NCBI GenBank assembly: GCA_045661365.1
Contig: JAZRFL010000019.1
Location: forward strand, 1-41,839
Source: UMGS1484 sp045661365
GTDB lineage: Bacteria > Bacillota > Clostridia > Oscillospirales > Acutalibacteraceae
Length of the DNA: 41,839 bases
Direction of reading: 5' to 3'
Shown here: positions 17,258-25,064 of the stretch, in pieces
Numbering within the stretch: position 1 is the stretch's first letter
How the letters are laid out: every line of letters starts with the position of its first letter
The notes under the pieces: generated by a model
The model's database searches: none
What the model was told of the DNA's origin: nothing
What the model saw: only the letters and a program-made list of their open reading frames with translations
Made by a program: the position numbers and the translations under genes

Positions 17258-18332
17258 GGATCTCACCCTTTTCAATCAAAAAAGATTTTCCTTGTTTTAA
17301 ACGTAAAACCGAAGCGGGATCACAACAAGTAATAAAAATTTGGCGTCCCGAAAATTTGTTTAATATAAAATCTTGTCGGTTGCTGTCCAGCTCGCTCATA
17401 ACGTCGTCCAGTAAGATCATAGGTTTTTCATCAAAATACTGCGATAAAACCTCTGCTTCTGCCATTTTTAATGCCAACGCTGCCGACCGTTGCTGACCTT
17501 GTGAACCAAAATTTCGTGCGGATATTCCGTTTATGGTAATCTGCAAATCGTGACGATGTGGTCCCACGGTGGTATATCCCAATCGTTTATCGGTTTCTCT
17601 GGCATTTTTTAGCGCCGTTACCAGTTTTTCATATCCTTCATTATCAGCTGAAACATCCACACCGTCATATTGTAGTTCCAAGGTTTCTTGCTTGCCTGAA
17701 AGCTCATAATAAAATTTTGTGGCAAATGGTTCGATTTTTTCTACGTATTTTTGACGTTGTCTGGCATAGGTACTGCCAAGACGAGCAAGAGAATCCTCCC
17801 ACAGGTCCAACAGTCCTTCCATATAACCGGGTGTGTTTAGATCGCGTAACAAAGCATTTCGCTGATCTAATGCACGATTATATTGTTCTTCTAAGGTAAT
17901 AAAAGACGGTTTCAATCGACTTAATGCAAAATCAATAAATCCTCTCCGTGCGGCAGGACCATCTTTTACCAAAGACAAGTGATTTGGGGCAAATACCACC
18001 GAAAAAACCGATTCGTATAGATCCGACGCTTTTTTTTCCACGTCATTTAATAAAATTGATTTTTTTTCACCGATTGCCAATTCTAATTGTTGATCACGAT
18101 CGTGAGAATAAAATTTTAATTGCAATTTGGCTTGTTTTTGGCCAAACTCAATCATTTCATTTTCTTTTGCACCACGAAAAGATTTTGCACCGCTGCAAAC
18201 CCAAAGTGCTTCTAATAAATTGGTTTTTCCTTGCCCATTATCACCATAAAAAACGTTGATCGTTTCACAGGGTTCTATAACGTTATTTTTTAAATTTCGC
18301 CAGCTTTGAAAAGCCAACTGCTGTACGATCAT
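17238..18332 (-). CDS. recF: DNA replication and repair protein RecF
   Basis: This 364-residue SMC-like ATPase loads RecA at gapped DNA. Walker A is GDNGQGKTNLLEA, the ABC signature is GSQGQQRSAALALKMAE, and Walker B with D-loop is MILLDDVMSELD. Length is normal. Its ATG overlaps the stop of the S4-domain gene by 4 nt (ATGA), a translational coupling often seen at this locus. Confidence 0.96.
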   Translation of the reverse strand: MIVQQLAFQSWRNLKNNVIEPCETINVFYGDNGQGKTNLLEALWVCSGAKSFRGAKENEMIEFGQKQAKLQLKFYSHDRDQQLELAIGEKKSILLNDVEKKASDLYESVFSVVFAPNHLSLVKDGPAARRGFIDFALSRLKPSFITLEEQYNRALDQRNALLRDLNTPGYMEGLLDLWEDSLARLGSTYARQRQKYVEKIEPFATKFYYELSGKQETLELQYDGVDVSADNEGYEKLVTALKNARETDKRLGYTTVGPHRHDLQITINGISARNFGSQGQQRSAALALKMAEAEVLSQYFDEKPMILLDDVMSELDSNRQDFILNKFSGRQIFITCCDPASVLRLKQGKSFLIEKGEIHEQAIE

Positions 18333-18565
18333 TCACCAATTACCTCGTACACGTCACCCTGAAATTTAACAATATCCCCTACGACGACCTTTTTTCCTTT
18401 CATAAGGCAAACTTCACCGTTTAATTGCACACGACCGGTGACGATTGCTTCTTTTGCTTGACCGCCGCTTTCTACCGCTGCCGCAAATTTTAAAAAATCA
18501 CATAAACGTATAAAAGGGGTGTTGATTGCTATTTGTTTGGGTGCTACCGACAATTTAATTTTCAT
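18329..18565 (-). CDS. yaaA: S4-domain RNA-binding protein (YaaA-like)
   Basis: This 78-residue protein is a single S4 fold: IRLCDFLKFAAAVESGGQAKEAI, then GRVQLNGE and KGKKVVVGDIV. S4 proteins bind structured RNA. The B. subtilis equivalent between dnaN and recF has been linked to ribosome assembly. It starts 11 nt after the dnaN stop and overlaps recF by 4 nt. Confidence 0.9.
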   Translation of the reverse strand: MKIKLSVAPKQIAINTPFIRLCDFLKFAAAVESGGQAKEAIVTGRVQLNGEVCLMKGKKVVVGDIVKFQGDVYEVIGE

Positions 18566-18576
18566 ATTTACTCACC

Positions 18577-19674
18577 TTATTTAATGCGTACCGGTAATAC
18601 CAAAAATAGGAAATCATTGCCTTCGGCAGGTAAAATTTTAATAGGTGACAAAGAGCCGCTCATTTCAATTTTTACCATATCATCTTCCACAGCACGCAAA
18701 GCATCTAACAAATAGCGGCTGTTAAAGCCAATTTCAATACGATCTCCTTCAATTTCTGCTTGTATACGGTCATCTGCATTACCAATTGCCGATTCACAAG
18801 ATGCTTTAATTTCATCTTGATCAAAAATACATTTTACAAAAACCTTGGCGCGATCGTTGATCAATAAGGCAACACGATCTATGCTTTCCAACAAGGTTTT
18901 ATTGGATACCAAAACGCTGGTTGTATGGTTGGGAGGTACTGCCGTTTTGTAATCAATAAATTCGCCTTCCAATAAACGGGAAACAACCAAAATATGACCG
19001 ATTTCAAAAATAATATGACGTTTACCAACCGAAATTTGAATCGGTTCATCTTTTTCGGGTAACAATTTCAAAATTTCACTTAATGTCTTTTCGGGAACAA
19101 TAAATTTTAATTCCAAATCGTTGGTAATATTTTCTTTACGAATTGCCAAACGATATCCGTCTACCGCAACCATGGTAATTTTTCCTTTTTCCAATTGGCA
19201 AAGAATACCGGTATACATAGGTTTTTCGTCTGTCTTTGCTACAGCAAACCGTGTCATACGGATCATATTGGCAAACAATTGGGAATGAAATTGAAAAGAA
19301 ATGCCGTCAGACAGGGCAGGCAATTCGGGAAATTCGTTTGCTGCCATACCGACAATTGCAAATTTTGAATACCCACTTTTTAACGTACACATTAAATTAG
19401 TATCAACATCGATTAAAACGTCATCACCGGGCATTTTCTTAATAATTTCACTAAAATAACGAGCAGATAAAATAATCTCGCCTTCTTGTTCCACGTTTGC
19501 TTCGATTGCGGTGGTGATTCCCATTTCCATATTATAGCAAGTAAGAGTTAAATAGCCTTTTTTGGCTGAAAACAAAATACCTTCCAAAGAAGGGAGTGTG
19601 GAATTACTACCTACGGCACCTTGTACTTTGGAAATTGCTTCGATCAGAGTTTTTCTCTTACATAAAATTTTCAT
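18577..19674 (-). CDS. dnaN: DNA polymerase III beta subunit (sliding clamp)
   Basis: This is the 365-residue sliding clamp that tethers the replicative polymerase. It has the three-fold repeat of clamp domains, with RYFSEIIKKMPGDDV in domain 1, DEKPMYTGILCQLEKG in domain 2 and the closing FLVLPVRIK. I prefer the second ATG (MKILCKRKT): AGAGGA is about 9 nt before it but almost touches the first ATG, and B. subtilis DnaN also begins MKF. It heads the minus-strand train dnaN-yaaA-recF-remB-gyrB-ORF-gyrA. Confidence 0.95.
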   Translation of the reverse strand: MKILCKRKTLIEAISKVQGAVGSNSTLPSLEGILFSAKKGYLTLTCYNMEMGITTAIEANVEQEGEIILSARYFSEIIKKMPGDDVLIDVDTNLMCTLKSGYSKFAIVGMAANEFPELPALSDGISFQFHSQLFANMIRMTRFAVAKTDEKPMYTGILCQLEKGKITMVAVDGYRLAIRKENITNDLELKFIVPEKTLSEILKLLPEKDEPIQISVGKRHIIFEIGHILVVSRLLEGEFIDYKTAVPPNHTTSVLVSNKTLLESIDRVALLINDRAKVFVKCIFDQDEIKASCESAIGNADDRIQAEIEGDRIEIGFNSRYLLDALRAVEDDMVKIEMSGSLSPIKILPAEGNDFLFLVLPVRIK

Positions 19675-19702
19675 TTCGTTCATTCCTCTTTTTCAAAATA
19701 GA

Positions 19703-19731
19703 CTTATAAAATTATAAAGATGTTTTTGCAA
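19703..19731 (-). promoter_or_regulatory. dnaN promoter candidate
   Basis: On the minus strand TTGCAA, 17-bp spacer, TATAAG, about 29 nt before the chosen dnaN start. Confidence 0.55.
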
Positions 19732-19931
19732 TTTTCGTTTTTTTCTTTGTATGAAAACAATATATTAACAGTAATAGTAGTAGGGGATGTTAAAATGTTT
19801 AAAAGTGGAAAAAAACGTTACAAATCAAGATAAATTGCATAAATTGTCGATGATTAAATAATGATGAAGTTTTTATGAAAAATGTTGTCAAATAGATATC
19901 AAAAACTTTTCAATGATGAAATCAAATAATT

Positions 19932-19993
19932 TGTTGAAAAAAGGCAGATTTATGTAAAGTAGGGTAACTTTTCTTTTTTGCCTGTTTTCAACA
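19932..19993. repeat. inverted repeat in oriC region
   Basis: Arms TGTTGAAAAAAGGCA (19932-19946) and TGCCTGTTTTCAACA (19979-19993) match at 14 of 15 positions. The 32-nt spacer itself holds AAAGT/ACTTT. Each arm ends in the DnaA-box-like TTTTCAACA. It is also the first hairpin after the dnaA stop, but there is no U-run to make it a standard terminator. Confidence 0.7.
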
Positions 19994-20026
19994 CGATGTT
20001 AATGGTTTTAAAACAGTCTGTTGAAG

Positions 20027-21319
20027 TTATTTTGCCGTAATGTTTTTAATAATATCTTCAATGGTTGCTTTTATACGTGTGTTACGTTTAATATCGCTTT
20101 CCACTTTTTTTAGGGAAGCGCTCACCGTAGCATGATTTCTGCCAAATCCTTTGCCTATGGTTTTCAAAGGAAGTCCGGTAACCTGTCTTGCAATATATAT
20201 AGCAATATGGCGTGCGTTGGCAATTTCGGCATTTTGTTTACCTGAACAAATATCGGCAGGGGTCACATCAAAGGCAGCTCCCACGTTTTCTATAATTTGA
20301 TCAATGGTAATCGGTTCGGGCATATCGTCTTTTTTAATTTCATTAATTAAGGTACTGGCACCCGAAAGAGTAGGTTCTTCACCCAAATTGTGATAAGCAT
20401 ATAATTTGTTAACAATGCCCTCTAATTGACGAATATTGTTTTTTAATTGATTGGCAATAAATTGTACGACAATATCGGGAATATGAAAGTTTAATGCTTG
20501 TGCTTTTTTGCGGATGATCAGCACCCGTGTTTCAAAGTCCGGTTGTTGAATATCTGCCATTAAACCCATTTCCAAGCGTCCGCGAATGCGTTCATCCAAT
20601 GATTTAATATCCTTTGGTAAACGGTCAGATGTAACAATGATTTGCTTGTTGTCACGATAAAGCGCTTCAAAGGTGTTAAAAAATTCCACCTGAGTTGCTT
20701 CTTTACCGGCAATAAACTGAATGTCGTCAATAAACAAAACGTCGGCTTTTCTGTATTTTTCGCGAAAATCTACCGTACTGACATTATTGATTGCTTCCAA
20801 GATTTCGTTCATAAACGATTCACCTTGGGTATAAACAACCGTCATATTTGGATTATTCTTTTTTATTTCATTGCGAATGGCATTCAGCAAATGGGTTTTT
20901 CCCAAACCGGGACTTCCGTAAATAAAAAACGGATTGTATGCGTGCCCCGGATCTTTGGCTACGGCAAGAGAAGCAGCATGAGCAAATTTGTTGGAAGAAC
21001 CCACAACAAAATTGTCAAAGGTATATTTATTTTCAGTTTCGTCTAACGATGAACTTTGTTTTTGCGGTTCTGTTTCACCTACAATAATGTTTACCGTAAT
21101 GGGAAATCCGAAAATTTCTTCAAAACCGTCGGAAAGGAGTTCTAAATAGTGACTTTCCACAATTAATTTTTGATAATCGCTTTTTGCTCGAACGGTTACA
21201 ATACTGTTTTTTAATTCTACCGGTTGCAGGGTTTGGATCCAAGTGTTATATGCTACTTCATGAATGCGGCTACGGCAATAAATGCTGACGTTTTCCCAAA
21301 CTTCGTTAAAGGAATTCAT
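20027..21319 (-). CDS. dnaA: chromosomal replication initiator DnaA
   Basis: This 430-residue AAA+ initiator has domain I at the N-terminus (VWENVSIYCRSRIHEVAYNTWI), Walker A GSPGLGKTHLLNAI, Walker B LFIDDIQFIAGKE and the arginine-finger segment LDERIRGRLEMGL. In DNA-binding domain IV the signature loop reads GFGRNHATV, where most bacteria have FGGRDHTTV: one residue is missing and Asp and Thr are replaced (Asn395, Ala397). The usual minor-groove arginine (E. coli Arg399) aligns with Gln362. GGAGG lies before the ATG. Overall length and other motifs are normal, so the gene should be functional. Confidence 0.97.
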   Translation of the reverse strand: MNSFNEVWENVSIYCRSRIHEVAYNTWIQTLQPVELKNSIVTVRAKSDYQKLIVESHYLELLSDGFEEIFGFPITVNIIVGETEPQKQSSSLDETENKYTFDNFVVGSSNKFAHAASLAVAKDPGHAYNPFFIYGSPGLGKTHLLNAIRNEIKKNNPNMTVVYTQGESFMNEILEAINNVSTVDFREKYRKADVLFIDDIQFIAGKEATQVEFFNTFEALYRDNKQIIVTSDRLPKDIKSLDERIRGRLEMGLMADIQQPDFETRVLIIRKKAQALNFHIPDIVVQFIANQLKNNIRQLEGIVNKLYAYHNLGEEPTLSGASTLINEIKKDDMPEPITIDQIIENVGAAFDVTPADICSGKQNAEIANARHIAIYIARQVTGLPLKTIGKGFGRNHATVSASLKKVESDIKRNTRIKATIEDIIKNITAK

Positions 21320-21384
21320 GAACGTTACCTCCTTAAAAAATATAGTAAAATATATAAAAATTTGATATTATGTTTATCCTTGTT

Positions 21385-21413
21385 ATCATACCATAAAACC
21401 CTATAATTTTCAA
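21385..21413 (-). promoter_or_regulatory. dnaA promoter overlapping a TTTTCAACA element
   Basis: On the minus strand TTGAAA (21408-21413), 17-bp spacer, TATGAT (21385-21390). The -35 lies inside the box-like 9-mer at 21407-21415, which suggests DnaA autoregulation. Confidence 0.6.
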
Positions 21414-21459
21414 CATAATTTACGATGTTTTTATAAAAAAAAGGGGTTTTTTAAGGGAC

Positions 21460-21488
21460 TTGACAAAGTTGATTTTTTGGTATATTTT
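21460..21488 (+). promoter_or_regulatory. promoter of AEC transporter gene
   Basis: TTGACA, 17-bp spacer, TATTTT (or TATATT with 15 bp), 35 nt before the TTG start. Confidence 0.6.
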
Positions 21489-21523
21489 TATTATCAAAGA
21501 GAACCGAAAAAGGGGAAATCAAT

Positions 21524-22459
21524 TTGAATTTATGGTCCGGTGTATGGGAAATTTCACAACTTGTGGGGCAAATGTTTATTCTTATGGGAGTAGGGGTCGT
21601 TTGCGGTAAGTGTAAGTGGATGGATACGATTGGCGCGAAGCAAATGACCAATATTTTACTAAAAGTCGTTACTTTTTGTGTAATTGTAAAAAGCTTTATT
21701 GTAACCGACTATTCTACGGAAAAAGCAGTTCATTTATTGGTTGGTGCCGCATCTTGTGCAATTTGTACGGCGGTGGGACTGTTGATCGTTTTGCCATTGT
21801 TTAAAAAAACTCCCGCAGATCAAAAAAACGTGTTGCGTTTTGGTGTTTTATTTTCAAACTGCGGCTTTATGTCGTTACCGTTGGTTTCTGCTATTTTGGG
21901 GGATAACGGGGTTTTTGTGGTATCGATCTTCGTTGCGCTATTTCAGTGTTTGTGCTGGACGTTAGGGGTTAAAATTTATGACAGTTTTGATCCTAAAAAG
22001 GCCGTAAAACAAGTTATTTTTAATCCCGGTGTTATAAGTGTTATGTTTGGTCTTCCTTTATTTTTTGTAACCATAGATTTTCCTTCTATCATTATGGAAC
22101 CCATGGTTATGCTATGCGACTTAAATACGCCGCTTGCCATGATCGTTACCGGGTATCATTTGTCAAAAATGGCCTTGAAAATTCAAAAAGGGGACGGCAA
22201 TATATTATTTGCCTCGGGTCTTCGTTTGGTGGTTGTACCGCTTATTACTTTTGGTGTTTTGTATTTGCTGGGTATACGAGGCTTGTTGTTGGTTGCTTGT
22301 ATGGTACCGGTGTGCGCTCCTTGTGCCAGCAATACGTCGTTGTTTGCGGTTATGTTTGGCGGTAACGAGGTGTATGCTTCTCGTTTTGTAAGTATTAGTA
22401 CAATTTTATCTATACTTACCATGCCGTTTATTATTGCTTTAGCGCAACTGGTAGCATAA
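21524..22459 (+). CDS. AEC (auxin efflux carrier) family transporter
   Basis: This 311-residue integral membrane protein has about ten hydrophobic segments in two inverted halves. AEC traits seen are GVVCGK after the first helix, FGVLFSNCGFMSLPLV (the helix-break region), NPGVISVMFGLPLFF, DLNTPLAMIVTGYHLS and a second break at PVCAPCASNTSLFAVMFGG. Family members export organic acids such as malate; the substrate here is unknown. Translation begins at TTG with AAAAGGGG upstream. The gene is divergent from dnaA and ends in a strong terminator. Confidence 0.88.
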   Translation: MNLWSGVWEISQLVGQMFILMGVGVVCGKCKWMDTIGAKQMTNILLKVVTFCVIVKSFIVTDYSTEKAVHLLVGAASCAICTAVGLLIVLPLFKKTPADQKNVLRFGVLFSNCGFMSLPLVSAILGDNGVFVVSIFVALFQCLCWTLGVKIYDSFDPKKAVKQVIFNPGVISVMFGLPLFFVTIDFPSIIMEPMVMLCDLNTPLAMIVTGYHLSKMALKIQKGDGNILFASGLRLVVVPLITFGVLYLLGIRGLLLVACMVPVCAPCASNTSLFAVMFGGNEVYASRFVSISTILSILTMPFIIALAQLVA

Positions 22460-22483
22460 ATGATAGAAAATAAATAAAATGAT

Positions 22484-22529
22484 AAAAAAATAACGAGTTT
22501 TCGTTTTTTCGAAAGCTCGTTATTTTTTT
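22484..22529. terminator. bidirectional intrinsic terminator
   Basis: The stem AAAAAATAACGAG with CTCGTTATTTTTT is extended by TTTTCG/CGAAAG, with A- and T-runs outside. It lies between convergent transcripts. Confidence 0.9.
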
Positions 22530-22555
22530 TATTGAAAACTTAATAGATCAGACAA

Positions 22556-22921
22556 TCAAAGTTGAGATATAAACTGTTTGATTGCTTCAAAAGAAGAATC
22601 GCTGATTACGTGCTCAATTTTGCAGGCATCTTCGGTTGCTACATCTTCAGACACGCCCAACCGAATCAACAGCTCGGTAATTAGGGTGTGCCGTTCATAC
22701 ATGGTTTCGGCAACACTTGTGCCAAGGGGTGTAAGGCATAACGTACCATCGTCGTTTACCTCAACAAAACCGCCTTTTTTCAACAGACCCACAGCACGAC
22801 TGACGCTAGGTTTGGAATACCCCATATATTCGCCTACGTCAATGGAACGGCATTGTCCGTTCTTTTTGGTCAGCACGTAAATACTTTCCAAGTACATTTG
22901 ACCCGATTCTTGTAAACGCAA
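22556..22921 (-). CDS. DtxR/MntR-family metal-dependent repressor, short form
   Basis: This 121-residue regulator has a winged HTH (IDVGEYMGYSKPSVSRAVGLLKKGGFV) and the metal-binding dimerisation domain. It lacks the C-terminal SH3-like domain. Metal-site positions align as Met9, Glu12, His78, Cys100, Glu103 and His104. That is the DtxR (iron) set of Met and Cys rather than the Asp and Glu of manganese MntR. Translation starts at TTG, with AAGGTG about 5 nt upstream, 14 nt after the serS stop. It is the last gene of the soj-spo0J-serS operon. Targets are unknown. Confidence 0.85.
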   Translation of the reverse strand: MRLQESGQMYLESIYVLTKKNGQCRSIDVGEYMGYSKPSVSRAVGLLKKGGFVEVNDDGTLCLTPLGTSVAETMYERHTLITELLIRLGVSEDVATEDACKIEHVISDSSFEAIKQFISQL

Positions 22922-22935
22922 TGTTACACCTTCTT

Positions 22936-24207
22936 TTAACCGATGATATCGGTACCCATATATTTACGCAGGGCTTCGGGTACGGTAACGGTACCATCTT
23001 CGTTTTGATAATTTTCTAAAATTGCGGCAACGGTACGTCCTACAGCCACACCCGAACCGTTGAGAGTATGAACCAACTTGGCTTTGTCTCCTGCGCCGTT
23101 TTTAAAGCGGATAGAAGCACGTCTTGCTTGGTAATCTTCAAAGTTGGAGCAACTGGAAATTTCACAGTAACGGTTGTAGCTGGGCAACCATACTTCAATA
23201 TCATAGGTTTTGGCAGAGGAGAAACCGATGTCACCCGAGGACAAACAAACTACACGATAGGGCAGACCCAAACCTTGCAAAACACGTTCAGCATCGTTGG
23301 TCAGAGATTCCAATTCTTCGTAAGAATGCTCCGGATCGGCAAATTTTACCAATTCCACTTTATTAAATTGATGTTGACGAATCAGACCTCTGGTATCACG
23401 ACCGGCAGACCCTGCTTCACCACGGAAACAAGCGGAATAAGCACAGTATTTTACAGGCAAAGTAGCACCGTCCATGATTTCATCACGATGGATGTTGGTA
23501 ACGGGAACTTCGGCGGTGGGAATAAGGAAATAATCGGTATTTTCTACTTTGAAGGCATCTTCTTCAAACTTGGGCAATTGGCCGGTACCGGTCATGGAAG
23601 CACGATTTACCATGTAAGGAGGCAAAATTTCGGTATATCCGTGTTCGGCGTGCGTGTCTAAAAAATAACTGATAATGGCGCGTTCCAAACGGGCACCCAA
23701 ACCGCGATAAAAATGAAAACGAGTACCGGTAACCTTTCCTGCGGTTTCGGGGTCTAAAATGCCCAAATCAGCGCCGATGTCCCAATGGGCTTTGGCTTCA
23801 AAATCAAAATTGCGAGGCTCGCCCCAACGACGAATTTCCACGTTGTCGCTGTCATCTTTTCCGTCGGGAATATCGGGATTTGGCGTGTTGGGAATCGTGA
23901 GAAGCAAATAGCGTTGTTTTTCTTCCAATTCGGACAATTGGGCATTACATTCTTTAACTTGTTCCGAAAGCACCTTCATTTCTTCCATGATCGGGGTAAC
24001 GTCTTCTCCGTTTTTCTTCATCATGGGAATCTTTTTGGAAGCGGCATTTTGTTGCGCTTTCATGGTATCGGCTTTGGCGGTGATTTCGCGACGTTGTTCG
24101 TCAATGGCCAACAATTGGTCAATGGCTTCATCATAATTTCCGTTACGGCGGCGCAAAGCATCTTTAATTTCTTGGGGATTGGTGCGAATCCGTTTGATAT
24201 CTAACAT
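22936..24207 (-). CDS. serS: seryl-tRNA synthetase
   Basis: This 423-residue class II synthetase charges tRNA-Ser. The long N-terminal coiled-coil arm spans about residues 25-105. Class II motif 2 is FRGEAGSAGRDTRGLIRQHQF with KVELVKF following, and motif 3 contains GRTVAAILENYQ. The serine-site TAEVPVTN is present. It begins 12 nt after the spo0J stop, a known Firmicutes arrangement. No T-box leader is present, so expression follows the soj operon. Confidence 0.96.
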   Translation of the reverse strand: MLDIKRIRTNPQEIKDALRRRNGNYDEAIDQLLAIDEQRREITAKADTMKAQQNAASKKIPMMKKNGEDVTPIMEEMKVLSEQVKECNAQLSELEEKQRYLLLTIPNTPNPDIPDGKDDSDNVEIRRWGEPRNFDFEAKAHWDIGADLGILDPETAGKVTGTRFHFYRGLGARLERAIISYFLDTHAEHGYTEILPPYMVNRASMTGTGQLPKFEEDAFKVENTDYFLIPTAEVPVTNIHRDEIMDGATLPVKYCAYSACFRGEAGSAGRDTRGLIRQHQFNKVELVKFADPEHSYEELESLTNDAERVLQGLGLPYRVVCLSSGDIGFSSAKTYDIEVWLPSYNRYCEISSCSNFEDYQARRASIRFKNGAGDKAKLVHTLNGSGVAVGRTVAAILENYQNEDGTVTVPEALRKYMGTDIIG

Positions 24208-24219
24208 AGGTAAAACTCC

Positions 24220-25056
24220 TTATTCAAATTTCAATGCCAGGTTTTTCAGGTCATCGTTGTTATAAAATTCTATTTCCAAACGGCCTTTGCCGTTTTTCAT
24301 GGAAACCTTGACAGGACGTCCCAACCGCTCCTGCAAAGCCAACTCTACTTCACGGAAATAAGGTTGGGTAGTCGGCGGTGTGAGTTTTTCCACCTTGGTG
24401 GGAGCGTCGGTTTTTTTGGCAAGACGCTCAATTTCACGTACATTGGCGCCAAAGGAGGCAATACGTGCCGCTTTGAGTTGTTCGTCTTTGTTTTTAAATG
24501 CCAATAAAGCACGTCCGTGACCGGCCGAGATTTTTCCTGATTCGATCATTGTCAAAATTTCTTTTGGCAGTCCTAACAACCGTACGGCATTGGCAACAGC
24601 GGAACGAGAACGACCGACTCGCTCGGCCACATCCTCTTGTGTAAGAGAAAATTCATCCATTAATGCTTGATATCCGGCGGCTTCTTCCACAGGATTCAAG
24701 TCTTCTCGTTGCAGGTTTTCTACCAGCGCGATCTCAGCGGTTTCGGCATCGGTCAGTTCACGAATGGTAACCGGCACTTCGGTCAGTCCCGCAATACGGC
24801 AGGCGCGCCAACGACGTTCCCCGGCAACCAATTGGTACCCGGTAGCAATGGGACGCACTACCAGGGGTTGCAACAATCCGTATTGACGAATGCTTTCTGC
24901 CAAATCGTCGATGGCATCTTGATCAAAATTTTTACGTGGTTGGTTTTTATTTGGCTCAATTTCGGAAAGACGCACGTGTACGGGTGCGGTCTCAATGGCT
25001 TGATTTTCTTCAAACAAGGCATTAAGTCCTTTTCCTAAGCCACCTTTTTTTGCCAT
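24220..25056 (-). CDS. parB: ParB/Spo0J chromosome-partitioning protein
   Basis: This 278-residue CTP-dependent DNA clamp spreads from parS. The N-terminal motif GLGKGLNALF resembles the ParA-interacting tail. The CTP-binding region includes GERRWRA at residues 79-85 and ENLQREDLNPVEEA. The HTH reads TQEDVAERVGRSRSAVANAVRLL. The C-terminal dimerisation domain ends RLEIEFYNNDDLKNLALKFE. It follows soj by 8 nt, and two parS sites lie just upstream of soj. Confidence 0.95.
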   Translation of the reverse strand: MAKKGGLGKGLNALFEENQAIETAPVHVRLSEIEPNKNQPRKNFDQDAIDDLAESIRQYGLLQPLVVRPIATGYQLVAGERRWRACRIAGLTEVPVTIRELTDAETAEIALVENLQREDLNPVEEAAGYQALMDEFSLTQEDVAERVGRSRSAVANAVRLLGLPKEILTMIESGKISAGHGRALLAFKNKDEQLKAARIASFGANVREIERLAKKTDAPTKVEKLTPPTTQPYFREVELALQERLGRPVKVSMKNGKGRLEIEFYNNDDLKNLALKFE

Positions 25057-25064
25057 GGATTCAC

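Larger units (their letters stand above)
19684..20026. other. oriC: candidate replication origin (oriC) between dnaA and dnaN
   Basis: This 343-bp gene-free, very A/T-rich stretch lies in the position of Firmicutes origins. Reading from dnaA towards dnaN there are 9-mers of the form TTTTNNACA, a GC cluster (CCCC, 19783-19786), and then a DnaA-trio-like run on the minus strand, CCCCTACTACTATTACTG. The plus strand reads TAATAGTAGTAG at 19772-19783. This is the same order as the B. subtilis basal unwinding module. No canonical TTATCCACA box was seen. Three box-like 9-mers are phased by 8 nt at 19788, 19796 and 19804; TTTTCAACA elements lie at 19932-19940 and 19985-19993. Confidence 0.75.

Noticed and set aside
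16976..18565. Longer starts for remB and other dnaN-operon genes
   Set aside because: Upstream ATGs lie within or before the ribosome sites; the chosen starts have proper Shine-Dalgarno spacing.
22777..22785. TTTTCAACA inside the DtxR-like gene
   Set aside because: Single copy in coding sequence, expected by chance; not counted as an origin element.
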